Source: Bathynomus jamesi
Lineage: Eukaryota; Arthropoda; Malacostraca; Isopoda; Cirolanidae
Length of the DNA stretch: 64,000 nt
NCBI GenBank assembly: GCA_023014485.1
Contig: JAJOZX010009084.1
Span: 62,001-126,000 of the forward strand
Direction: 5' to 3'
Below, one piece after another: positions 1 to 10,913 of the stretch. The notes beneath the pieces are model-generated. The model saw nothing but the letters and a program-made list of their open reading frames with translations, was not told the origin of the DNA and did not search any database. The position numbers and the translations under genes were made by a program. Every line of letters starts with the position of its first letter. Positions within the stretch are counted from its first letter, which is position 1.

Positions 1-1745
1 TGGCATTAAATCTTCCTTCAATTCTCCTCTCTCCATATCCTTTTTACTCATTTCTACTTCCTTCTGATCTACATGCCCTACCATTTCTACATCTTTCCTA
101 AACTCGCTCATCTTCTTTACAGGATTAAAGTGAATTCCTCCCAAACTCTGCAAATGGACTTCTTTCAACCCTTCCTCTCCTTTAACACGAAATCCAATAT
201 ACGTAACTGAACATTCAGGTATAAAATGCACCCAAATCTTAACTCTAAACATATCACTGACCATAAGTAAAACTTTTATGTCTGGCATTACTCTGACATC
301 TTTCATGTGTTTCAATTCTTTCAAACTCCTACCACCCTTATTCAACTTGTACAATTTAGCATGCTTCAGCAGCTCATCCACCACTTTTTCTCTAAATTCT
401 TGCAAACTCTCAGGCACTCCCTCAATCTGTTGCTCGTTCAAAACTATCTTCAAACTTTCAAACATAGACTGCGTTCCACCGGCCACTTCCTTAATTACTT
501 CTAAACCTTCTGGCAGCTCATTCCTCAATTCAACCTCACACCATTCATCTCTAGTCCAATGATTCTGCTGTCGAGACATCGCATCAGCACATACATTACT
601 CTTACCTTCAATATATCGCACTTCAAAAGTATATTCGCTCAAATCATCCATCGTACGTGCAAGCCTGCTGTCAATCATTTTCATACTAGTCAAATAAATC
701 AACGGCCTATGATCAGTATACAATATAAATTTGCGCCGAAGTAAGAATGGTCTAAAGAATTTTGCTGCCCACCTCATCGCCGCCAATTCACGTTCTATGA
801 CTGAGTAGCTTCGCTCCGCTCTATTAAATGTAGTAGATGCATACGAGATAACTCTGTCTGTACCCTCCTGCTTTTGAACCAAGCACGCACCCGCACCGAC
901 ACTTGACGCATCCACGAATAACTCCAACATATCAGCATTCTCAGAATAGTCTGGAAACGTTAACATAATATCCTCATACATAGCCTTTTTTAACACCTCA
1001 AACGCATTCACACGCTCTTCTGTCCAAACTACTTTATCTTTCCTTTTACCTGCAGTTAACCGAGACAGAGGTTCTGCTATTTCGGAACAATGGGGTATAA
1101 ATTTTCGTTGAAAATTTACTAATCCTAAAAATTCTCTCACCCCTCCCACATCAAGTGGTCTTCCAAAATTAATCACCTGCTGTACATACTCAGGCTTTTT
1201 ACTCAGTCCTTTACTACTCACGATATGACCTAAAAAGGGCACTTCCTCACTCATCCACTTACATTTAACAGGCTTTATTTTCATACCAGCATCCGACAAC
1301 CTTTGCAGAACCAGCTCTAGTAACTTTATATGCTCATCAACACTTCGCTCCATTATCAATACGTCATCAAGGTACACAATAACTTTCGTCCATGTAAAAC
1401 CATCTAACACTCTTTGCATTTCCCTTTGAAAGGCTGAAGGCGCTGTTTTCAACCCAAATGAAACCGACTTGAACCGGTACTGCCCATGCTCAGTTATAAA
1501 TGCAGTGAAATCCCGACTGCTTTCCTCCAATGGCATCTGATAATATCCACGCACGAGATCTAAAGATGTAAAATATTTCATACCATGCATGCTAAAGACC
1601 AAATCTTGCAAATTAGGCATAGGAAATTTATCATCTTTCGTTACCGCATTCACTCTCCTATAATCAATGCACAATCTAACCGACCCATCCTTCTTTCGCA
1701 CAGGCACCACAGGAGAACTCCATGCAGACTTACTCGGCTCAATTA
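1..1745 (-). CDS. pol: Ty3/gypsy pol: reverse transcriptase and RNase H (partial, runs off window)
   Basis: Copies element RNA into DNA. Read on the minus strand, the frame stays open from about 1745 to the window edge. It begins with the RT entry motif SAWSSPVVPVRKKDG, then LCIDYRRVN, SLDLVRGYYQ and the catalytic YLDD box near 1361-1380. RNase H follows: FVDASSVGAGA near 890-925, an ERELAAMRW helix, YTDHRPLIYL, and a final AD pair near 585. About 180 further codons follow without the integrase zinc motif, so integrase should lie beyond base 1. A one-base indel near 1760 separates this frame from the upstream one (1743-2132). The order gag-PR-RT-RH is that of Ty3/gypsy. Confidence 0.9.
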
Positions 1746-3037
1746 TATCAAGCATACATAATTCTTTACATGGCGTTCTATCTCCAAACTAGTTTCCCGA
1801 TCAAATCTTCTAGGACGCTGACATAATGGCGTATAATCATACAACTCTATCTTATGCGAAGTCAAAGCAGCACGTCTTACATCACTATCACCCTTACTCA
1901 ACACCACCTTGTTCTTCCATATTACTCGCTCCAACTTTTCACGCTCATCTTTACTCAATCCCTCCGGCAATAGCACCTCTTTCATCATTTCCTCTTTACG
2001 CCAGTCACTCGCCTCATTTTCACCAGACACTACATTATGCACCAAAGTCCCTATATGCACGTTAGTCTCATCATTCTCAACCACCACAACTTCATCCTCG
2101 TATACCATTGAACATGCAAATCCTAGTCTCATTCCCTCCTTTATTTTACTTCTTTCGAGGAATTACACTGAACTAATACTTTATTTTCCGCACTATCCCA
2201 GTCAATTAACCCAGGCCACAATTCAATTTTCACCTTTAGCTCTGGATCTACAAATTCATCTAAAACCAAGACATTTTCTTCATTCCTTACACAGGACACG
2301 CATTTCCTCCTAGCTTTAACGATATCGCACGATACCCTAACTTTAACCAAATTCCAATTTTTCTTATCTAACACTACACTCTCTGCAACGTACACTGGTA
2401 TCTTTGATACTACCCTAACGCATCTATTCTGTTCATTATTGAAATACAACTCGTCTGTTTCCCCACTGGGGCCAGTACGTTTTATACATCTCTTCCTCGC
2501 ATAAATTATTAAACCCTTACTAACAAAAAAGTTTTTACCCAGGACGATCTCATATGGAGAGTTATTTACCACATAAAAATCACATATACCGAAATCAATA
2601 CCATGAATTACCACCTGCGCAGTCAACATACCCTTCCCAACCAACCGATCTCCTTCTCCAATACCTTTCAACCTAATGTGCACACTGTCATCAATCTCAA
2701 AGTTAGACATACGAGAAACAACATCCCTGCTAATGAGACAAAACTGCGCACCTGAATCCAACATCGCTTCAGTTTCCGTACAATTCAGTTCCACTGGTAT
2801 CTTCCACAGTTTTCCACTCTTCAAACCTACGCATTCATTAGCCAAGTACACAATCGTATTTTCCACCATTCGCTCTCCGTCTTTTTTTCCACGCTGCGGT
2901 AATGGACTACGTTGCTCACACTGAACATCCGCGGTCCATTCACTGGCATTTGGGTCAAGGTCAGAATTATTAACAATTCGTTCCCATTCTAACATTTCCG
3001 TGCGGGGAACGTCACACGACTCGTACATTTCACCCAC
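1743..3037 (-). pseudogene. Ty3/gypsy aspartic protease region and link to RT
   Basis: Two consecutive minus-strand frames (2141-3037 and 1743-2132). The first carries the retropepsin signature MLDSGAQFCLIS at about residues 91-102, with the catalytic Asp-Ser-Gly, and a later VLGKNFF segment in the position of the IxGxDFL-type motif near the end of retropepsin domains. The second, rich in Glu and Lys, contains a PLCQRPRRF stretch like the segment that precedes RT in gypsy polyproteins. The frame ends in a stop just where the RT motif begins in the neighbouring frame, so a frameshift separates protease from RT. The product would mature the gag and pol polyproteins. Confidence 0.8.
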
Positions 3038-3087
3038 ACGTTCATTATTTACTCGCTCCGGTCGTGTTCCCTCCAGACCGGAGCTTC

Positions 3088-4777
3088 CTAATTTAAATTT
3101 TCTGCTTGTGCTCCACTCACATTATTCGCTCCCATCTGTCCAGGCTCACCAATAGTCTCTCTACCCTTACCAATCTGATTTCTTTGTCTTATCTGAGCAA
3201 TCACCGGACAACTAATCGCACGATGCCCTGGATCATTACACCCATAACATAAGACCACTCTTTCAGCTCCACTCTCACCCCTAGCACTCGTTACGTCACG
3301 CTTTTTATCACACATACTTGCTCTGTGTCCCTGGCTACCACACAACAAACACAAACCTTTCATTTTCCAGCAGTCTTTCATAACATGTCCACTTTTCTTA
3401 CAATACTTGCACTGCAAATCCCTCTTAGCTTGCACATTCTTAGCAGCAGATGGTTGGCCTTGGTAAGCCACCTGCGGTTGTCCGAACTGGTAATGCCCTT
3501 GTTGGAGTCTATCCTGTTGCAATACACGGCTATACGAGGTGAAGCGCCAGCTTGTCCTTCCTGTGCAAACGCCCATACCGGTAACGGGACTACCTCTTCC
3601 TGCTTCCTGTACATCCTATCCCCTATAGCATCATCGTCTAATGCCCATGAAACTATATCTCTCCATCTTAGCTTTTTACCTTCTACATCTCGACCCATTT
3701 GCGCTCTAAATCTCCTTGCCGTCTCTGGAGGGATCGTAGCCATGAATTGTTCTTTCAAGGCCTGTTTATCTCTCTCCCCCTCAGGCACTGCTGCTTCATA
3801 CAGTGTTTGGAGCCGGAGCGCATATTCACCCAGCTTTTCATTCTCTCTCATACTTGCTGTCCAAAATTCACGTTGAGTTACAACTTTACTATCCTGTCGT
3901 TCTTCACTACACCAACTTTTAATTCGAGACACAACTGTTTCGTATTTAACACCCGGCTTATATACACTAAAATACACACGTCTCGCATGGCCATCCAAGA
4001 AATTTCTAAGTTCCACTGCCCATCTATTCTTATCACTTCCAAACTGCTCACTTGCATACCTCTCAAAGTCTTCCAGAAAGTCTTCTACCTTTTGCACACG
4101 ATCCAAACCATAAGGCCAAGGCTTCGAAGCCTTAATACGCTCACGTTCATACTTAGTTTTCTTCATTAATAGTTTCTCACTCTCAATTGCTATCAACACC
4201 ATCCACCCTGCATCCGCTGCACAAACACCCTTATCTCTCATGGCATAAAAATCTTCCAAATACACGTTCATTCTGGGCAAGGGAGTCTCCTCATTCGAAA
4301 AATCTGAACTAGAACTTCCATCCACTGTGTACTTTCTACACTTAACACCTTTATCACTTCTTCCAAACTTACTTTCACAATCACGCTTAGCCTTATTTCT
4401 CAGTCTCCTTTTCCTTTTACTTTGCACCTCTTTCCATTCACCAGGACTTTCGCAATCATACTCAGATTTATCGCTTTCAGAGTAATAAGCAACCTTCTTC
4501 TCCAAACGCCTTGGCAAGTGCACCCGTCCCACTTCAACCAATTTCTTACTCACATACCCTTCCTCCATTTTACGCATACGCTCAAAAAAGCTTTCAGTTT
4601 CACATCTTTACCTTCAGTTCCTTCTTCATTCAGCAATTCTTGTACAGAACTCTCTATTGCAGTCATCGCACCATCAAATTCATTTAAACCGTCACTTGCC
4701 TTCAATCTAACCGACTGCCGCCCCTTCTCATCCACAGTCATGTCTCCTAATGCTCCTTCTTCAACCATCCTAAACAA
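3088..4777 (-). pseudogene. gag: Ty3/gypsy gag with three zinc knuckles (frameshifted)
   Basis: Structural protein of the element, in three overlapping minus-strand frames (4550-4777, 3378-4577, 3088-3576). The middle frame has a basic N-terminal part, then a capsid-like region with VEDFLEDFERYASEQFG and a helical stretch ending near ALDDDAIGDRMYRKQEE. The last frame has three CX2CX4HX4C knuckles (CKYCKKSGHVMKDC, CLLCGSQGHRASMC, CYGCNDPGHRAISC), which bind RNA. The shift between frames 2 and 3 falls just before the knuckles. The gag of the second gypsy element (53103-54768) has the same plan, so the two elements look related. Confidence 0.85.
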
Positions 4778-4900
4778 TATGATTAAATCAAGCTTTCAAA
4801 ACTAGAAAATCAAATTATGAAAAATTAAAAGAAAAGTACATACAATGAAACCAAAACCGAACGGTATAACAAATTGAGTAAATGGGAAAAAAAAATCTTA

Positions 4901-4913
4901 GCTGGGGATGCCA
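4901..4913 (-). promoter_or_regulatory. Candidate primer binding site of first Ty3/gypsy element
   Basis: On the minus strand TGGCATCCCCAGC starts two bases after the proposed LTR end. A TGG start and a 2-nt gap are what a tRNA-primed minus-strand start site shows. The tRNA species was not identified. Confidence 0.45.
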
Positions 4914-4915
4914 AC

Positions 4916-5797
4916 TGTTACCGTGACCAGGATTCCACAACCGAATATATATATGTCCCCTTTACAGCGCGAGGCCGTCCCAGCCAGGAACAGTAAAACA
5001 TTAGATTACAAAACTATATATTAATATATACAAAGTAAATCAGGCTGCATAAACAAGTTATCATTACCCTAACAAACTTAACTTAAACTTAACCTAAATT
5101 TAACAACCTAAACCCGAACTTAACTTAACCTAAACTTAAACCTACAATATTAAATACTTAAATCACTGGCACTTATAAAATAATGGGGTTTATTCAGGGC
5201 GCTTACAAGCAGTTATGAGATCTGGCTCCCAACTCCGTCTCCTAAAAAATTGGAAGAAAATAACTAATAAAACACCACTTACATAAATATCATTTCTCCA
5301 ATAATTAAAATCTTTAGATATATACATTATATATACATAGAAACCAATTTATAACATACAGCCTACCTCTTTTGCAGAGGACAATTCTTAGGTTACTGTT
5401 GTTACAGTATGCTGTCTCCAAACCAAATCTAATACAAACAATTCCTTTACAGGGAAACCTTCGATGATGTTTCTTATTTTAAATTTTACACGGTTTAATC
5501 ACCACAATTTCCAGTTCAAGACCAGCTGTCCGCTTCCAAGCAACCAAAATTCAAAAGTCCAAGCACGCACGAAATTTAGCCACGTATCACATACCATACA
5601 ACCAACCACCCAACGGATCATCCAGAAATCACAACATGCACCCTGTTACAATACTGTTGTACACAATGAATAAATACACAAAGTTAAGTAATTCTATTAA
5701 AACTCGTCTTACTCTTAAAACTGAACTTATTCTATAGGGTAGTACCAATAGCCTAGTATAAGGTACTTATATACGTACATAGCTTTACCTTTAAACA
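4916..5797 (-). repeat. Candidate 5' LTR of first Ty3/gypsy element
   Basis: Read on the minus strand this block starts TGTTTAAAGG and ends GGTAACA, giving the inverted TGTT...AACA ends of many LTRs. It sits directly upstream of the candidate primer binding site and gag. The partner LTR is outside the window, so the ends cannot be checked against a second copy. No long open frame fits here; the short plus-strand ORF at 5464-5673 has no recognisable features. Confidence 0.55.
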
Positions 5798-5826
5798 GGC
5801 TTTCTTTCGAGAGTCTCTCGATATTG

Positions 5827-6480
5827 GAGTAATTCCAGGACAGATCACCCAATGGTCAACACCATCACCTCTCCGATTTTGTTCAAATTTGGTGTGCAGG
5901 TTAGGATTGGTGTTAGAAACAATTTCCCCAAATTTTTCTTCAATCCATTCATTAGGTCAAATTTTACGGAGGAGTCAAGTTTGAGGTCGAGCGCGTGACC
6001 TCTAAATTTCAAATGGTCATAACAACTTCTAATTGTCGGATCTTCACAAGTTTGGCACCATTGGATTTGGGAGAGTCTACTTTTCAAAAAGACCATTTAC
6101 AACACTGTAGATCAGTTGGAAAAAAAGTTATGTAAAAAAATTTGACCTGACCTTTGACCTCGAGGATACCATTTTTCAGAAATATTTATAGATGACAAAA
6201 ATGTTCCTTGAAACAAGATCTACCAGAATCAGTAATAAATTAGTGTCTTATTTACCGGTATGTAGGTCAAAACACAATTTCTAATGACCATGTCTGCAAA
6301 ATTTTGACAAATTTTTCGCACTTTTCATAAATCACTACCCCATAAATATTTTAAAAGTCAAAATCAGAAAATTTTTATAGAAGACAAAAATGCTGTATGA
6401 ACAGAAATCTATTAGAATCAGTAATAAAAAGCGGTCTTAATTACTAATAGATAGGCTAAAATTTGATTGTATGTATGATG
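5827..6480 (+). repeat. Left terminal inverted repeat of copy A
   Basis: About 650 bp complementary to 9955-10607 with scattered mismatches and small indels. It contains repeated TGACCT/AGGTCA hexamers, including TGACCTTTGACCT at 6148-6160. Confidence 0.85.
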
Positions 6481-6647
6481 ATCTTTGGTGAGATATTTTC
6501 AGATTTTTAAATAAAAATTACAATTGTATGTAAACTATTAATTTTCTGTTTCCAAGATTTTTATTTATAACTACATGATTTTGTTTTTTGTTTCCAGATC
6601 TTAATTAAATGTAATTACATAAATAAAATAAAAATTAATTTGTAACA

Positions 6648-9501
6648 ATGCCACAAAACTTATTATTTTGTTGCGATCCACAAAAAAAAAAAAAAAGATG
6701 TTTCAACAAAGTATTTCCTGTAAATAAAATATTAGCTGCAAATAGTTTTGGCATGTTAAGCGAAAAAGATTTCTTATGCAGCAATTGTTCAACCAAATTT
6801 AAAAATAATCCGCAAATTTTGGAGAGATTAAGTTTGCATAAAGAAATGGATGTCGAAGAAAAAATCCAAGAAGCGGCACTGGAGAGAAGATAGTGGAACG
6901 TCTCATACCAGCAATGCATTATCAGATTTGGATACATCATTTATTGGAAAAAATATATTGATGGACAAAGTTCTTCCATTCTTAGATGAAAGTCCAATTA
7001 AAACAAGTAAGCGCATAATCTAAAATACTAATATTTTTCACAAACTTTCATATCTTACCTAAAGCCTAAAATAAAAAATTATAATTACAACTTTACATCC
7101 TGATATTATAGGTTACTAAAATATGGGAGATAAATTTCAAAACTTTTAATTTAATGTTATTTTCTATTATTGTACTTTTCAAATTAACACTTTAATTTTA
7201 TTTATTTATTAGGCGGGCTAACACCGGTACAAAAACAAAAAAAGGCGCAAAGAAACTTGTGTTCACCACAGAGAAACTTAAAAGAGGATTGGAAAGTGCG
7301 TATGGAGTTGAAATTCCTGAGTCTACAAAAAAAAGAGAGAACTAAATAATGAAGAAGAACTTGAATTAGAAAGGTTATAGAATAAAATGTTTTTTCCACA
7401 CACCTATCTATCAGCTATTAATATATATATTTACATATGTGTCTATGTATAAAAATTACCTACACACAGACATAGAATTAATACTTTAAAATCAAAGTTA
7501 TGTAAATTTAGGTTTAATTAATTTATCATGGGATTCATGCAGTATATTTTTTTAAAATTAAATAATATAAAATTTTTAGATTTTGAGGTTTCATGGAGGA
7601 ACTACGTGTAGAATTTCAAACAGAAGGTACTAGTTTAAACAAGAAAATTCAAATTTTAACGCTGTCCCCATTCACTATTAAGAAAACGCAAGAATATTTT
7701 AATACGACAAACTATATGGTAAAAAAAACAGAGAATTTAAAAGAAAATTTAAAATTCTCCCTGAAATTCCAAGCATGTCAAAAGGTAAAGTCATCTCATT
7801 TGAAACAAAACAAATAGTTAAAAAATTTTATGAGTCTGATGAATACAGTCGTCAATGTCCTGGTCAAAAGGATTGCAACTCCTATACCAATTTTGAGGGT
7901 AATAAGGTCAAAATATAAAAATGCCGCCTTTTGTGTAATTTGAAAGAACTTTTTGCCGCATTCTGTAGCATTCCGGATAATCCAAAAATAGGTTTTAGCA
8001 GTTTTGCTGCATTGCGACCTCCTCACTGCATTATTGCTGGTAGTAGTGGCACACACAGTGTGTGCGTGTGCACCTACCACCAAAACCCAAAATTACAGCT
8101 GGCAGCATTAGGAATTAAAGGCCTAGAATATAAAGATTTAATGGCGGAAGCTGTATGCGACATAAACGCTGAAGCATGCATGATGCAAAAATGTGGTCAG
8201 TGCAAAGGAGTAGCTGGTGTTAAAAGTTACTTAGAACAACTAATGATCAGCGAAAATTTTGAAGAAATTAAATTTAAACAGTGGCAGACTGTAGACCGGT
8301 GCACACTAATCGAAAAAAGTCAGTCCCCTGAAGAATTTATAGATACCCTCTCCAATAGTATTTTGTTTTGACCAAACACCATTTTATTTGCAAGTCCCAA
8401 TCAACATACTTCAAAGAATTGAAAGAAGGTTTGTCAATGACGGAAGGATGTCTGGTTGGCAACTTTGCCGAAAACTACTCCTTCATCATCCAAGATGCGG
8501 TGCAGGGGTTCCATTGGGAAAATTCCCAATGTACCCTGCACCCGTATGCTTTTATTATAAAGACTGTGACATGAAGTTGCAGTGTGATACGTTCTGTATA
8601 ATTTCTGATGGTCTAAAACACAATAGCATATTAGTATACACGTTTTTAAAAAAAATTATACCTATCATACTGGCCGACCGCTCCAACATAAAAACTATAC
8701 ATCATTTCACTGACGGGTGTGCCGGCCAGTATAAAAATAAATTCAATTTTTACAACTTGTGCCAGCAAAAATATGATTTTAACATAACAGCTTATTGGCA
8801 TTTTTATGGAACATCACACGGAAAAAATATTTGTGATGCTATTGGAGCCACAGCAAAGAGGTCAGTTGCGAAGGCATCTCTTCAAAGAACCGTCACTGAT
8901 CAGATCCTGACTCCTGAGGCATTCTACGACTTCTGCAACCGAATGGAATCAAAAATCAAATACTATTTCGTACCACTCTCAGAAGTTAAAGAAACTGAAG
9001 TTTTTTTAAATCGCAGAACTCTTCCTTTGAAAACCATTACAGATACCCAGAAGTTTCACAAATTTGTCCCCATTTCAAGCAACTTAATAAAGGTCTTCAG
9101 TTTATCAAAACATCAAGACGAATTAGGAGAAGTAAAAGTGCTTTTAAATGATAAATCAGAGCCAGCCATAGCCAATGAAATTATTACCCATGAAACCATC
9201 AGCACTAGGGAAGATGTGATAGTTGGGTGCTTTGTTGCAGTTTTGTATGAAAAAACATTTTGGTTTGGGTCGGTGCAGAGTTATGGAACAGTATGATGAC
9301 TATAGCATAAAATTCCTTCATCCATCAGGGCTGTCACCATCGTACAGTTTTCCGCAAAAAGAAGATATTTGTGCTGTTCCTAAATCTAATATATTAGGAC
9401 GTATAGAAGCTTCCTTGAGAGGCGGAACACGAATCCAGTACAAGTTTCCGCAAGAAGAAATAGAATTTTTTTATGAAAATTTTTTATATCAAATAAAATG
9501 A
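6648..9501 (+). pseudogene. Transposase of copy A (three exons, several frameshifts)
   Basis: Exon 1 (6648 to about 7007) codes a CCDP...CSNC zinc-binding-like start and ends with PFLDESPIKTS before a GTAAG donor. Exon 2 lies at about 7213-7380 and exon 3 runs from about 7580. The core has SVCVCTYHQNPKLQLAAL, then HHFTDGCAGQYKNKFNF (a likely catalytic Asp) and AYWHFYGTSHGK..CDAIG. The C-terminal module has VGCFVAVLYEKTFWFG and FLHPSG. Frames break near 6890, 7900, 8370, 8570 and 9290. At 8455-8480 the element reads GNFAENYSF where copies B and C have GDFSENYSF, so one conserved acidic residue is lost. Certainly inactive as read. Confidence 0.8.
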
Positions 9502-10607
9502 AAACTTTAAATAAATAAGGAAAATAAAATTAATTATGTACTATGTAGTTGTACCTTTTTAATACCCATACAGTAAATAGAATTATGGCTATGTCATCTA
9601 ACTTATTTAGTAATTTTGCTTAAATGTCAGTATATTTCATTCTTATACGAATTAATGCCAAATCTGTATATTATAATTAATTATAAAGATTTTCATATAG
9701 CGTTGAGTACCAGATAGATATAATTGACGCCATTAGTTATTTTTTATAGCAATCTGTATATTATACATTAGCATAGATTTCTTAAGCTATATTTATTTCT
9801 TATATCTACATTCACTTTTACAATAATAATATAGGTATCTACCACTGTAAGTAGGATATGTTTAAAATATTTCTGGAATGTAATTTTTTTTTTTTTAATT
9901 TTTTCAAAATTTTAGAAAACTAATTAAAAATTTTGATAGCAGCATCATACATACAATCAAATTTTAGCCTATCTATTAGTAATTAAGACCGCTTTTTATT
10001 ACTGATTCTAATAGATTTCTGTTCATACAGCATTTTGTCTTCTATAAAAATTTTCTGATTTTGACTTTTAAAATATTTATGGGGTAGTGATTTATAAAAG
10101 CAAAAAATTTGTCAAAATTTTGCAGACAGTCATTAGAAATCGTGTTTGACCTACATACCGGTAAATAAGACACCATTTTATTACTGATTCTGGTAGATCT
10201 TGTTTCAAGGAACATTTTTGTCATCTATAAAAATTTCTGAAAAATGGTATCCTCGAGGTCAAAGGTCAGGTCAAAAATGTTTTTACAGCATAACGTTTTT
10301 TCTAACTGATCTACAGTGTTGTAAATGGTTTTTTTGGAAAGTAGAGACTCTCCCAAATCCAATGGTGACAAACTTGTGAAGATCCGACAATTAGAAGTTG
10401 AGTTATGACCATTTGAAATTTAGAGGTCACGCGCTCGACCTCAAACTTGACCCCTCCGTAAAATGTGACCTAATGAACAGATTGAAGAAAAATTTGGTGA
10501 AATTGTTTCTAACACCAATCCTAACCTGCACACCGAATTTGAACAAAATCAAAGAGGTGATGGTGTTATTTTCGATTTTTGTTGGGTGATCTGTCATGGA
10601 ATTACTC
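9502..10607 (+). repeat. Copy A 3' untranslated part and right TIR
   Basis: 9502-9954 is AT-rich and non-coding. 9955-10607 is the right terminal inverted repeat, holding the mirror of the left-arm motif, AGGTCAAAGGTCA, at 10256-10268. Confidence 0.8.
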
Positions 10608-10784
10608 ATTGGCAACTTCCTTCTCAAACATCGGAAAGCCCTTGAAATTGCTCACAACATTAGGGCAAAGATGGTGCCAGCATGCATTCATGGTAGACTC
10701 TCTCACCTCGTCCCATGACATTTTGATGATATCGATACAGTCCTTAATGTTATAAGCTTTCCAAAACTTTGTTTTCAAAAGCAC
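10602..10784 (-). pseudogene. Tigger/pogo transposase C-terminal fragment
   Basis: Minus-strand coding for FWKAYNIKDCIDIIKMSW followed by EVRESTMNACWHHLCP, the helical end of the DDE_1 (CENP-B/jerky/Tigger) domain. The same motif occurs at 41200-41400 and near 33520-33570. The transposon copy A inserted at its edge. No N-terminal or catalytic part is seen. Confidence 0.75.
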
Positions 10785-10913
10785 TGAAGGGGGGAGAGAT
10801 GTGAGTGGGAGATGTGGTGGAGATGGAGAGAGGTGTGATCTAGAGCAGTGGTTGGCAAACTATGACCCTGCTGAAAAATTATGGTGACCCACTACAAAAA
10901 AAAATATATATAT

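Larger units (their letters stand above)
5827..10607 (+). mobile_element. Long-TIR DDE transposon, copy A (Sola-like)
   Basis: A complete DNA transposon relic. It begins GAGTAATTCC and ends GGAATTACTC and is flanked by the 4-bp target duplication ATTG (5823-5826 and 10608-10611). The terminal inverted repeats are about 650 bp each (5827-6480 and 9955-10607). Between them lies a three-exon transposase gene. The 4-bp duplication and the DGC-GQ-KN aspartate motif recall the Sola superfamily, but the assignment is tentative because no search could be run. Left flank is the gypsy LTR edge; right flank is a Tigger fragment. Confidence 0.85.

Noticed and set aside
3325..3876. 183-codon plus-strand ORF
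   Set aside because: Antisense of the gypsy gag, whose minus-strand reading has zinc knuckles and explains the sequence.
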